Assembly (NCBI RefSeq): GCF_000455325.1
Contig: NZ_HG322951.1
Span: 1,446,682 to 1,510,681 of the forward strand
DNA from: Mycolicibacterium septicum DSM 44393
GTDB lineage: Bacteria; Actinomycetota; Actinomycetes; Mycobacteriales; Mycobacteriaceae
Reading direction: 5' to 3'
Length of the DNA: 64,000 nucleotides
The notes under the pieces are model-generated. The model had not been told where the DNA came from, ran no database searches, and saw only the letters and a program-made list of their open reading frames with translations. Position 1 is the stretch's first letter, and the number at the start of each line of letters is the position of its first letter. Of this stretch, positions 17,059 to 27,026 are shown piece by piece. The translations under genes were made by a program, and so were the position numbers.

Positions 17059-19257
17059 TTACACCGTGTAGCGCCTGTCGTACCCGGCCTGGCGCTCGGC
17101 GATCTGCTGGTCGCGGTCGTAGTTGAGCTGCTCGGGGTTGTAGTTGGGGTCATTCGGGTCGTTCACGATCCCCTGGACTTCCGAGATCTTCACCACCTGC
17201 GTCTTCACCGTCGGGTTGCTGGTGGAATCCGGGTCGACGCCCTGGAACCGCATGGAGATGGTGCCCTGGTTCAGCCCGCCGGTGGACACCCAGTTGGCCA
17301 CGCCTGGATCGTTTTTGGACACCACGATCGTGTAGGTACCGTCCGCGTTCTTGATGGCCTGACTGTTGTTGAGGCTGGTCTGCTCGTTGCGGGTGTCGTT
17401 GGTGATGGTCCAGTCGTTGGTCACCGGCACCACGAAGTACTCGGCGTCACCCGGATCGACGGTGATGATCATCGCCTCGTCGTCTTTGAGTTGGAAGTAG
17501 CCGGCGCTCTGCAACTGGGTGGAGAGGAACTGTGCGTTGTGAGCGGGCTGCGACAAGGTGTTAGGTGCGCCTGTGGCGGTGGCCACCGACATGTAGGTGT
17601 TCTCACCGCTGATGCCGGTGACCAGCATCAGCAGGGCGGTCTCGGTGGAAGACAGCAGCAGCGGCACCCTGTCGAATGCCGGGATGACCGACACCAGGCT
17701 CATCAGGGCCGGGTTCTCCACGACCGTCTGGCCGATGAACGGGATGGCGAACCCGCCGATCTGGCTGAACAGGCTGCTCGGCGGTCCGGCGGTCTTCTCG
17801 ATGGTCAGCGTCATGGGCGTCTCGGTGTTCCAGTCCCCCAAGGTGTTTCGGGTGGCCAGGATGGTCGAGTTGGACGGGGCCTGGATGTAGTTCATGCCCT
17901 GCTCGGGGTTGGCCGGCGCCGCGTCCGGGCTCACCACGATGGTGAACGTCCCGTCGTCCCTGATGCTGAGATCCTCGCCGCTGAGATTGGCTGCGGTGAC
18001 GCCGTTGATGCCCGTCAGCACACTGAAATTGGCGTTGGCGGACGTGGGGTGCGTGCTCGGGTCGGCCGGGTCGTATCCGGCGACCGTCCCCTCGATCCGG
18101 TAGGTGGACGCGCCGTTGATGCCCGTGAACCGGTAGACGGTGTCGGGGTTGTCGTACCAGATCCGGGTGCCGCCCGCGTTCTGCCCGTTCCAGCTGTGCG
18201 GCGGGTTGACCTGGAGCAGCAGCTTCGGATCGTTCGAATTCAGCAGCAGGAACTCGGTTGCCGACTGGTTGGCGAACTCGGTGGCGGCCTGGTTCAGCTG
18301 TGAGAGGTTCGTGAAGTCGGGGCCACCGACGGTCGCGAAGTTCTTGGCCGCCTCGACGTACCAGGCCGCCATCAGCACCACCTTGGCCAGCTGGACGATC
18401 GGCGTGTTCACGATCTGGCTGACCTGCTGTTCGGCCTCAAGCTGGTCCTCGGTGGCCAGTGTGCTCGTCGCCGCGGCGGCCACTTCCGAGGTGGTGACTT
18501 CCGAGGCGGTGACGCTGCTTTCGACCTGTTGGGTCTCCCGCGACCGGCCGAAGAGGTCGATCGACGGGGCCTGGCCATCGCGGCGCGACCAGCCCAGCAG
18601 TGCCGCCAGGCCGAGGTCCTGGACCGGGTTCACCGGTGATTCCGGGATGCGCGGTTTGAGGCGCTCCGTCACGTTGGCCACCAGCTCGGGTATGGCCTGG
18701 GCGGATGGCGCCTGGATGTGGGGAGTCAACGCCGGAATTGCCTTGCTCACAACATCATTCGTCACGGTCTTGGTGACGACGGTCAGCGATTCCACGGGCC
18801 TGGTGTCCAGCGTGGCCGGCCGTTTGCGGGGTGCATCGGCTGTCGTGCCGATGGCGCGGGAGACCGCCTGCCGGACATTGCCGACGGCGGTCTCGACCGC
18901 GGACTTGCCGTCCTTCCCATCGGTCTTCCGGTCGGTCGATGCTGCTGACGACCGACGCTCGCCGGCCTTCGAGTTGTCCAGGGCGGACTCCACCTTGGCG
19001 GACACCTCGCCGAGTCGTTTGGCCAGCTTCTCCGGGCCCGAGACCGATGGCTTGCGGGGGCCTCGCTTGGGGGTCGAGCTATCGGACTTCGGACTGTTGG
19101 TCGCCCCTGAAGACGTTCCGGACGAGTCGCCACCGGTCCCGGCGGAGGCGATCGCGGTGCCGTTGGCAACCGCCACTCCGATTCCCAGGGTGACGGCGAG
19201 AGCGCCCACCCGCCCGATGAATCGTGCCCCTCCAGCGGTAGCGGACGTCGTCGTCAT
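17059..19257 (-). CDS. Large secreted DUF1214-like protein
   Basis: A 732-residue exported protein. A signal sequence (GRVGALAVTLGIGVAVANGTAIASA) is followed by a low-complexity Ser/Thr/Lys/Pro linker to about residue 130. The C-terminal third has features of DUF1214/DUF1254 proteins: AEYFVVPVTNDW, DGTYTIVVSKNDPGVANW and a related earlier copy DGTFTIVVSPDAAP, hinting at an internally repeated beta domain. ATG at 19257 places the signal at the very N-terminus; a codon 39 bases upstream is less suitable. Probably cell-surface or extracellular; function unknown. Confidence 0.82.
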   Translation of the reverse strand: MTTTSATAGGARFIGRVGALAVTLGIGVAVANGTAIASAGTGGDSSGTSSGATNSPKSDSSTPKRGPRKPSVSGPEKLAKRLGEVSAKVESALDNSKAGERRSSAASTDRKTDGKDGKSAVETAVGNVRQAVSRAIGTTADAPRKRPATLDTRPVESLTVVTKTVTNDVVSKAIPALTPHIQAPSAQAIPELVANVTERLKPRIPESPVNPVQDLGLAALLGWSRRDGQAPSIDLFGRSRETQQVESSVTASEVTTSEVAAAATSTLATEDQLEAEQQVSQIVNTPIVQLAKVVLMAAWYVEAAKNFATVGGPDFTNLSQLNQAATEFANQSATEFLLLNSNDPKLLLQVNPPHSWNGQNAGGTRIWYDNPDTVYRFTGINGASTYRIEGTVAGYDPADPSTHPTSANANFSVLTGINGVTAANLSGEDLSIRDDGTFTIVVSPDAAPANPEQGMNYIQAPSNSTILATRNTLGDWNTETPMTLTIEKTAGPPSSLFSQIGGFAIPFIGQTVVENPALMSLVSVIPAFDRVPLLLSSTETALLMLVTGISGENTYMSVATATGAPNTLSQPAHNAQFLSTQLQSAGYFQLKDDEAMIITVDPGDAEYFVVPVTNDWTITNDTRNEQTSLNNSQAIKNADGTYTIVVSKNDPGVANWVSTGGLNQGTISMRFQGVDPDSTSNPTVKTQVVKISEVQGIVNDPNDPNYNPEQLNYDRDQQIAERQAGYDRRYTV

Positions 19258-19374
19258 GTGCTCTCCCCCAACTGTTCTGGCTGCAACAGAACGCAATTGG
19301 CCGACTGTAACAAGTTCCAGTTCGGTCTCGGGCGAGTTTGGCGGGACTCTGATTTTTTGTCGTGCGGGCGGCTG

Positions 19375-21081
19375 TCAGGCCTTCAGGTCGCGCACGGCTT
19401 CGATGCGTGCCTTGAGCTGATCGGTGGTCGCGGCCGCCACCGGGGGCCCGCCGCAGATGCGGCGTAGCTCGTTGTGGATCCAGCCGTGCGGCTTGCCGGT
19501 GCGGTGATGGGCGATGGTGACCAACGCGTTGAGTTCACGGCGCAACTCGCGGATCTGACCGTGCGTGGTGCGCGGCGGCGGCGGACCGCCCGACACCGCG
19601 GCCTCGGCCGTGCGTTTGGTGAGTTGCTCATCCTGCCTGCGCCGCAACAGATCTCGCATCTGCGAGGCGTCGAGCAGGCCGGGGATGCCCAGGTAGTCGG
19701 CTTCCTCGTCGCTGCCGGCCGGGGTTGCGGTGCCGAAGGACGAGCCGTCGAAGATGACCTGGTCCAACTCGGCGTCCGCGCCGAGGGACTCGAAACCGTT
19801 CTCGAGTTCGCTCTTCTCGTCCTTGCGCTTCTCGGCGGCTTCGAGCGCCTCGTCATCGAGTCCGTCGGACTCCCGGTGCGGCTTGCCCAGCACATGATTG
19901 CGCTGGGCTTCCATCTCGCTGGCCAGCAGCAGCAGATTGGGCACCGACGGCAGGAAGATGCTGGCGGTCTCGCCGGCCCGGCGCGAGCGCACGAACCGGC
20001 CGATGGCCTGGGCGAAGAACAGCGGCGTCGACGCACTCGTCGCATACACACCGACCGACAGCCGCGGCACGTCGACGCCCTCGGACACCATGCGGACCGC
20101 GACGAGCCAACGGCTGGTGCCCTCCGAGTACTGACTGATCCGGTCAGAGGCGCCGGGATCATCGGAGAGCACCACGGTGGGTGCCTCGCCGGTGATCTTG
20201 ATGAGCAGGTCGGCATAGGCCCGTGCCGTGGTCTGGTTGGTGGCGATGATCATGCCGCCGGCATCGGGCACATGCTGGCGCTTCTGCTGCAACCGTTTGT
20301 CGGCGGCCGCGATAACGGCAGGCATCCACTCGCCGGTCGGGTTCAGCGCGGTACGCCAGGCGCGTGCGGTCTGCTCGGCGGTCAGCGGCTCACCGAGCCG
20401 GGCCGAATGCTCGTCACCGGCGCTGTCACGCCAGCGTGCCTCGCCCGAATAGGCGAGGAACACCACGGGCCGGACCACTCCGTCGGCCAACGCATCGGAA
20501 TAGCCGTACACGTGGTCGGCCTTCGATTGCTGGAAACCGGCGCTGTCGGTTTCGTAGTTCACGAAGGGGATCGGGCTGTCGCCGCTGCGGAACGGGGTAC
20601 CGGTGAGAGACAGCCGCCGGGTCGCGTCGTCAAAGGCTTCGCGCATGGCGTCGCCCCAGCTCTTCGAGTCACCGCCGTGGTGGATCTCATCGAAGATGAC
20701 GAGGGTCTTGCGGTTCTCGGTGCGTACGCGGTGCCGGGTGGGATGGCTGGCCACCTGGGCATAGGTGACGACGACGCCGTGGTACTCCGCGGAGGTCTGC
20801 GAGTTGGAATTGCTGAACTTCGGATCGAGTGCGATGCCGCTTCGCGCTGCCGACTGCGCCCACTGGATCTTGAGGTGCTCGGTGGGCACCACCACGGTGA
20901 CCGCGTCGACCGTGCGGTCGTTGAGCAGCTCCGCCGCGATCCGCAGCGCAAACGTCGTCTTACCCGCGCCTGGGGTGGCGACCGCCAGGTAGTCCCGCGG
21001 TTTGGCGGTCAAATACCGCACCAGCGCCTTGCGCTGCCAGCCCCGAAGTGCCTGGGTGCTGGGCGCTGCATCAGCCCGCAC
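19375..21081 (-). CDS. Superfamily 2 DEAD/DEAH-box helicase
   Basis: A 568-residue helicase. Motif I TPGAGKTTFALRIA near 36, motif Ia VVVPTEHLKIQW, motif II DEIHH, motif III LTGTPFRSG, and in the second RecA domain VRMVSEGVDVPRLSVG (V) and QAIGRFVRSRR (VI). The pattern is closest to type I/III restriction R-subunit-like or RAD25-like SF2 enzymes, but no nuclease or methylase partner is adjacent, so a general DNA/RNA remodelling role is more likely. GTG start at 21081 has GAGAGGAG 8 bases upstream. C-terminal about 100 residues are charged and of unknown fold. Confidence 0.88.
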   Translation of the reverse strand: MRADAAPSTQALRGWQRKALVRYLTAKPRDYLAVATPGAGKTTFALRIAAELLNDRTVDAVTVVVPTEHLKIQWAQSAARSGIALDPKFSNSNSQTSAEYHGVVVTYAQVASHPTRHRVRTENRKTLVIFDEIHHGGDSKSWGDAMREAFDDATRRLSLTGTPFRSGDSPIPFVNYETDSAGFQQSKADHVYGYSDALADGVVRPVVFLAYSGEARWRDSAGDEHSARLGEPLTAEQTARAWRTALNPTGEWMPAVIAAADKRLQQKRQHVPDAGGMIIATNQTTARAYADLLIKITGEAPTVVLSDDPGASDRISQYSEGTSRWLVAVRMVSEGVDVPRLSVGVYATSASTPLFFAQAIGRFVRSRRAGETASIFLPSVPNLLLLASEMEAQRNHVLGKPHRESDGLDDEALEAAEKRKDEKSELENGFESLGADAELDQVIFDGSSFGTATPAGSDEEADYLGIPGLLDASQMRDLLRRRQDEQLTKRTAEAAVSGGPPPPRTTHGQIRELRRELNALVTIAHHRTGKPHGWIHNELRRICGGPPVAAATTDQLKARIEAVRDLKA

Positions 21082-21165
21082 CCGAGGACTCCTCTCAGTC
21101 GGAATGCAGTCTAGGCCAGCGCGTTACGCCGGCGCATCTCTGCAGGAAAGCGCCGGGCGTGTCGC

Positions 21166-21672
21166 TCAGAGGAAGTAGTTGTCGTTCTTGACGAACCACT
21201 CGGCGCGTTCCTCGTCGTCGAGGTCGGCCAACTGGGCGAACCCTTCGAAATACGCCTCGCGCGGCGCGCCCGGAGCAAACAACATCAAAAGCGATGTCGG
21301 CGCGTCGGTCACATTGCGGAAGCCGTGGATTCCGCCCGGTGGAACATACAGGAAGTCGCCGTGGTTGCCGTCGACCCAGTCGTTTCCGTCGTAGAGCTCG
21401 ACGGTGCCCGACAGGACGAAGAATGCCTCCGACATGGTCCGGTGAAAATGCGGGCCGGGCCCGCCGCCCTGCGGGCTGATGTCGACGCGGTAGAGACCGT
21501 AATCGCCGCCGGTCTGCTGCTGGTTGGCCAGGTAGTGGTATTTCACCAGGCCCTGGGAGTCGTAGTCGGGCGGCCCGTCGCCGCGTCTGAGCCGCGCGCT
21601 GACCTCAGGCTCGTTCTCGGTGTAGCGGGGCGGGGGATAAGGGGGCACATTCCTGGGATCCCAGAGCGACAC
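21166..21672 (-). CDS. Cupin-domain protein
   Basis: A 168-residue single-domain cupin. Motif 1 GPHFHRTMSEAFFVLSG (two His and a Glu metal ligands) lies near 75-91 and motif 2 GDFLYVPPGGIHGFRN near 105-120. Such proteins bind a divalent metal and may be dioxygenases, isomerases or sensors; the lack of other domains leaves the reaction open. GTG start. It sits 34 bases downstream of the SDR gene on the same strand and may be co-transcribed with it. Confidence 0.88.
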   Translation of the reverse strand: MSLWDPRNVPPYPPPRYTENEPEVSARLRRGDGPPDYDSQGLVKYHYLANQQQTGGDYGLYRVDISPQGGGPGPHFHRTMSEAFFVLSGTVELYDGNDWVDGNHGDFLYVPPGGIHGFRNVTDAPTSLLMLFAPGAPREAYFEGFAQLADLDDEERAEWFVKNDNYFL

Positions 21673-21706
21673 CCCGCCAGCCTAGTTGCGGCGACGGGCC
21701 ATCGCG

Positions 21707-22630
21707 TCAGGCGCGCGCGTCCTGCAGGACCGGGAAGGTGACGCCCGTCAGGTCCTCGGACACCGACCACAGCCGGCGCTGGAGCTCGATGTCGTAGGAC
21801 CGCTCGTTGGAGGTCACCAGCTTCGGGTGGCCCTTCTGCTCGCCGAGCCCGTCGGGGCCGTAGTACTGACCGCCGAGCGCGCCCGGATCCGTCGCCGCCC
21901 GCAGCGTCGGCAGCGCGCCCATGGCGGCCTCCTGGAAGAACGGACGCAGCAGGGGGACCGCGCGCTGTGCGGCGCGGGGAAGGTGGCGGGCCAATTCGGT
22001 GTCGGATCCGCCGGGGTGCGCGGCCAGGGCTGTGGTGTTCTGCCCGATCAGGCGGCGCTGCAGTTCGTAGGTGAACAGCAGGTTGGCGAGCTTGGACTGA
22101 CCGTAGGCCTGGAGGCGGTTGTAGCTGCGTTCCCACTGCAGATCGTCGAACCGGATGCCGCGCGAGAAGCGGTGGCCGATGCTGCTGACGGTCACGATGC
22201 GTGAGCCGGCAACCGGCAGCAGGCGGTCGAGAAGCAGGCCGGTGAGGGCGAAGTGGCCGAGGTGGTTGGTGCCGAACTGCAGCTCGAACCCGTCTTCGGT
22301 GGTCTCCTTCGGCGGGGTCATCACGCCGGCGTTGTTGATCAGCAGGTCGATGGTGTCGTGCCCGGCCCTGATCTCGTCAGCGGCCTCCCGCACCGATTTC
22401 AGGGAGCCCAGGTCGAGGCGCTGCAGTTCGAGGTCGGCGTTCGGCACCGACCGCGAGATCCACTCGACGGCGGCCTCTCCCTTTTCCAGGTTGCGAACGG
22501 CGAGTACGACGTGGGCGCCCTTGGCGGCCAGGGCCTTGGCGGTCTCGAGCCCGAGACCGGTGTTGGCGCCGGTCACGATGGCCGTGCGGCCCGATTGATT
22601 CGGAATGTTGGCGGTGGTCCAGTTGGTCAT
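21707..22630 (-). CDS. Short-chain dehydrogenase/reductase, paralogue of 10379-11302
   Basis: A 307-residue SDR with TGANTGLG cofactor motif near 24, NNAGVM near 105 and catalytic AYGQSKLANLLF. Nearly every segment aligns by eye with the SDR at 10379-11302, including WERSYNR and YYGPDG, so the two are paralogues. Divergent from a TetR gene across a 116-base gap with a perfect palindrome, which suggests this copy is inducible. Substrate unknown. Confidence 0.92.
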   Translation of the reverse strand: MTNWTTANIPNQSGRTAIVTGANTGLGLETAKALAAKGAHVVLAVRNLEKGEAAVEWISRSVPNADLELQRLDLGSLKSVREAADEIRAGHDTIDLLINNAGVMTPPKETTEDGFELQFGTNHLGHFALTGLLLDRLLPVAGSRIVTVSSIGHRFSRGIRFDDLQWERSYNRLQAYGQSKLANLLFTYELQRRLIGQNTTALAAHPGGSDTELARHLPRAAQRAVPLLRPFFQEAAMGALPTLRAATDPGALGGQYYGPDGLGEQKGHPKLVTSNERSYDIELQRRLWSVSEDLTGVTFPVLQDARA

Positions 22631-22653
22631 GAGAGACTCCTAGTAGGGCTAAG

Positions 22654-22669
22654 CGGAGTGAGCACTCCG
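22654..22669. promoter_or_regulatory. Perfect 7-2-7 palindrome, candidate TetR operator
   Basis: CGGAGTG-AG-CACTCCG lies between the SDR (start 22630) and the TetR gene (start 22747), 24 bases before the SDR start codon. Divergent placement, size and symmetry fit a TetR-family operator controlling the SDR and probably the regulator itself. Not tested against a motif model. Confidence 0.6.
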
Positions 22670-22746
22670 GTTGTGTACGAATATACGGAACGTGCGCCCC
22701 GCTTTGTCAATGATTTGTCGCCGACGGATTTGTGAGGTGATGGCGA

Positions 22747-23298
22747 ATGCGTGCGGATGCGGCGCGGAACCGTGCCCGGGTGCTGGAGGTGGCCTACGAA
22801 ACGTTCGCCGCCGATGGACTGTCCGTACCCATCGACGAGATCGCGCGCCGGGCCGGGGTCGGCGCGGGAACCATCTACCGACACTTTCCGACGAAGGACG
22901 CGTTGTTCCAGGCGGTGATCGCCGAGCGGATCCGCGGCGTCGTCGACGAGGGGCGAAGCTTGCTCGCCGAGGCCGATCCCGCCGACGCGCTGTTCATGTT
23001 CCTGCGGTCGATGGTGTTGCAGTGGGGCGCCGCCGACCGGGGACTGGTCGACGCACTCGCCGGATCGGGGATCGACGTCAACACAGTGGTTCCCGAGGCC
23101 GAGGACGAGTACCTGTCAGTCCTCGGGGACCTGCTGGCCGTGGGGCAGAAGGCGGGCACGGTCCGGCGTGATGTCACGGTCTCGGACGTGAAGGCACTTC
23201 TGGTCGGATGTCAGGCCATGCAGGCCTACAACGACGACGTGGCCGAACGGGTCACCTCGGTGGTGTTCGACGGGTTGCGGGCGAAAGGAAGACGGTGA
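22747..23298 (+). CDS. TetR-family transcriptional regulator
   Basis: A 183-residue regulator with the HTH in VPIDEIARRAGVGAGTIYRHFPTKDALF (about 26-53), a strong TetR match, followed by a helical effector domain ending in ALLVGCQAMQAYND (SBP-like C-terminal of many actinobacterial TetRs). GAGGTG is 8 bases upstream of the ATG. Divergent from the SDR with the palindrome between them; the LLM oxidoreductase follows 36 bases downstream on the same strand and may be part of the regulon. Confidence 0.92.
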   Translation: MRADAARNRARVLEVAYETFAADGLSVPIDEIARRAGVGAGTIYRHFPTKDALFQAVIAERIRGVVDEGRSLLAEADPADALFMFLRSMVLQWGAADRGLVDALAGSGIDVNTVVPEAEDEYLSVLGDLLAVGQKAGTVRRDVTVSDVKALLVGCQAMQAYNDDVAERVTSVVFDGLRAKGRR

Positions 23299-23334
23299 CG
23301 GCGCTCGGTCGCGCGCGGGAGTAGCGTCGGCCGA

Positions 23335-24174
23335 ATGAAGTTCGGAATCGCGACTTTCGTCGACGACGACAGCATTGATCCGGCATCACTGGCCCGCGCG
23401 ATCGAGGAGCGCGGACTCGCCTCACTGATCGTCGCCGAACACAGCCACATCCCCGTGAGCCGGGAATCCCCGTATCCGAACGGCGGCGATCTGCCGCCGT
23501 GGTACTACAACACGCTCGATCCGTTCGTCACGCTCGCCGCCGCGGCCGCGGTGACCTCCACGATCGAACTCGTCACCGGGGTCGCACTGCTCATCCAGCG
23601 TGACCCGATCCACGCCGCCAAGGAAGGCGCGAGCATCGACCTCATCTCCGGTGGGCGGTTCGTCTTCGGTGTCGGGGCCGGCTGGAACCTCGAGGAGATG
23701 CGCGATCACGGCACCGATCCGAAAACCCGTGGCGCACGGCTGGACGAGAGCATCGAGGCGGTCAAGGCGCTGTGGACCGACGAGCCGGCCGAGTATCACG
23801 GTAAGTACATCAATTTCGAGTCGTCCTATTGCCGGCCCAAGCCGGTCCGGAAACCGCACCCGCCCATCTACATCGGCGGCAATTCCGATGCCACCGTCAA
23901 ACGCGTGATTCGCCATGGCGCGGGCTGGATTTCCAACCCGCTACCGAGGGACGTGTTGGCCAAGCGCATCGGACAGATGCACGACGGCGGCGCGCAGGAC
24001 GTGCCGTTGATGATGTTCGGTGCACCCATCAAGCCCGACTACTGGCGTGCCGCTGAGGATCTCGGCTTCGGTCAGCTGGGGCTGTTCCTGCCGTCCGTCG
24101 GAAAGGACGAGTCGCTGCGGCTGCTCGACGACTTCGCGGCAAAGGTGCAGGAGTACCAAGCGACGACCGGCTAG
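23335..24174 (+). CDS. LLM-class F420-dependent oxidoreductase
   Basis: A 279-residue TIM-barrel protein of the luciferase-like monooxygenase superfamily. Family marks: SLIVAEHSHIP near 35, TGVALLIQRDPIHAAKEGASID near 80-100, FVFGVGAGWNLEEM near 110, and PPIYIGGNSD near 180. In mycobacteria these mostly use coenzyme F420, which is the basis for the call; FMN use cannot be excluded. Downstream of a TetR gene in the same direction. Substrate unknown. Confidence 0.88.
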   Translation: MKFGIATFVDDDSIDPASLARAIEERGLASLIVAEHSHIPVSRESPYPNGGDLPPWYYNTLDPFVTLAAAAAVTSTIELVTGVALLIQRDPIHAAKEGASIDLISGGRFVFGVGAGWNLEEMRDHGTDPKTRGARLDESIEAVKALWTDEPAEYHGKYINFESSYCRPKPVRKPHPPIYIGGNSDATVKRVIRHGAGWISNPLPRDVLAKRIGQMHDGGAQDVPLMMFGAPIKPDYWRAAEDLGFGQLGLFLPSVGKDESLRLLDDFAAKVQEYQATTG

Positions 24175-24251
24175 TCCACGCGCCGCGTCCGCAGCCAACC
24201 CACAGCTGATCGGTCGGCTGTCATCAAGAAGCGCTCCTACCGTCGGCAAAT

Positions 24252-25046
24252 GTGATCACCAGGCGCACATTGCTGGCGGCGACCGCGGTCGGTTCGATCG
24301 CAGCCGGGTACGCGCTGCGTCCCGGGATCTCCACTGCGCACGCCGACCCGAACGCGATCGACCCGCCGTCGGTCGCGATGACGAACAAGCGACGCACCCC
24401 CACCCAGTGGGGGATGGCGCTGCCCGGGATCACCACGTCCTTCGCTGCCGTCGGCCGCCAGATCGCGTTGACCTTCGACGCCTGTGACGGTGCCTGCGAC
24501 GACGCACTGCTCGACACGCTGCAGCGCAACGGCGTGCCCGCAGTGTTGATGCTCAACTCGAAATGGCTCGACAGGAATCCGGACCGGGCGCGGCAGTTGG
24601 CCGGCAACCCGTTGTTCGAGATCGGGAACCACGGCACCCGACATGTGCCGCTGTCGGTGACCGGCCGGTCCGCCTATGGCATCGCCGGGACCCGTTCGGC
24701 CGATGAAGTGGTCAATGAGGTGTGGGGCAATCACCAGCGGTTGACGGCGCTGACCGGTCGGGCCCCGACCTGGTTCCGTCCCGGTACCGCGCACTACGAC
24801 GACGTGGCCGTCGAGATCGTGCACGAACTCGGTGAGCAGCCGTTGGGGTTCACCCTCAACGCGGACAACGGAGCGACGGCGTCCGCCGCGGCGGTGCGGT
24901 CCAACGTGATGAATGCGGCCCCGGGGTCCATCGTGATCGCCCACATGAACCATCCCCAGTCCGGCACGCATGCCGGATTCGCCGACGCGATCCCCGCCAT
25001 GCAGGCCGCGGGCTGGCAGTTCGTCACACCGACCGGTCGGGCCTGA
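24252..25046 (+). CDS. Secreted polysaccharide deacetylase family protein
   Basis: A 264-residue exported protein: MITRRTLLAATAVGSIAAGY is a signal with a twin Arg, possibly Tat. The NodB-type catalytic region has LTFDACDG at 73-80 (first Asp motif, with a Cys inserted relative to the usual TFDDG) and EIGNHGTRH for the metal-binding His pair. RPGTAHYDD and SIVIAHMNHP follow as motifs 3 and 5. It would remove acetyl groups from a cell-wall sugar polymer; the altered first motif makes the exact activity uncertain. GTG start. Confidence 0.85.
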   Translation: MITRRTLLAATAVGSIAAGYALRPGISTAHADPNAIDPPSVAMTNKRRTPTQWGMALPGITTSFAAVGRQIALTFDACDGACDDALLDTLQRNGVPAVLMLNSKWLDRNPDRARQLAGNPLFEIGNHGTRHVPLSVTGRSAYGIAGTRSADEVVNEVWGNHQRLTALTGRAPTWFRPGTAHYDDVAVEIVHELGEQPLGFTLNADNGATASAAAVRSNVMNAAPGSIVIAHMNHPQSGTHAGFADAIPAMQAAGWQFVTPTGRA

Positions 25047-25097
25047 CGCAGTTTCGCCACGGGCGAAGGCCGGAAGCCGGAGCAACCGCCCGACAAC

Positions 25098-25124
25098 CTT
25101 GCACTCGCCCTGGTCGAGTGCTAA
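25098..25124. promoter_or_regulatory. CIRCE element 1 (HrcA operator)
   Basis: CTTGCACTC-N9-GAGTGCTAA matches the CIRCE consensus TTAGCACTC-N9-GAGTGCTAA at 16 of 18 arm positions, with a perfect right arm. It sits about 150 bases before groEL2 and binds the HrcA repressor in other bacteria, giving heat-shock derepression. Confidence 0.9.
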
Positions 25125-25132
25125 GAATGCAG

Positions 25133-25159
25133 TTGGCACTCTCGATCAGTGAGTGCTAG
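25133..25159. promoter_or_regulatory. CIRCE element 2 (HrcA operator)
   Basis: TTGGCACTC-N9-GAGTGCTAG matches the CIRCE consensus at 16 of 18 arm positions. It starts 8 bases after the first element, putting the two operators on nearly the same helical face and allowing cooperative HrcA binding. The groEL2 start codon is at 25274. Confidence 0.92.
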
Positions 25160-25225
25160 GTCGGGCCGGTGAGGCCGGGGCCGCACCTGCGGGAGCACAC
25201 CCCAGTCGTCCGTCGCGGGCACTGA

Positions 25226-26899
<1,674 letters not shown>

Positions 26900-26912
26900 G
26901 AAGTCGCAACGT

Positions 26913-26949
26913 AAACAGCCCTGGCGCGCTCCGCGTGCCAGGGCTGTTT
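26913..26949 (+). terminator. groEL2 terminator hairpin
   Basis: AAACAGCCCTGGC (26913-26925) pairs perfectly with GCCAGGGCTGTTT (26937-26949), a 13-bp stem with an 11-base loop and a short T run at the 3' side, 13 bases after the groEL2 stop. A typical intrinsic-type terminator for a GC-rich genome. Confidence 0.85.
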
Positions 26950-26960
26950 CGTTGCGTATC

Positions 26961-27026
26961 CCCAGCGTGGCGTTCATGCACAGCAATCCGCGAATTTCCG
27001 TGCACGGGCGTCACATTCGTCGGCAT
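26961..27026. repeat. Left inverted repeat of the DUF559 cassette
   Basis: This 66-base segment aligns without gaps, in inverted orientation, with 27876-27941 at about 49 of 66 positions. The best conserved blocks are AGCGTGGCGTT, TCCGTGCAC-type core and GTCACA-TCGTCG. The inner end includes the ATG at 27025. The arm can itself fold: GTGGCGTTCATGCA and TGCACGGGCGTCAC pair imperfectly, the differences being transitions. Confidence 0.75.

Noticed and set aside
16624..18303. Long plus-strand frame (559 codons) opposite the secreted DUF1214-like gene
   Set aside because: Overlaps the HAD gene and the antisense of a well-supported exported protein; composition is Arg/Gly/His-rich as expected for a shadow frame.
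19474..21114. 546-codon plus-strand frame opposite the helicase
   Set aside because: Helicase motifs on the minus strand are complete and ordered; the plus frame has no recognisable domain.
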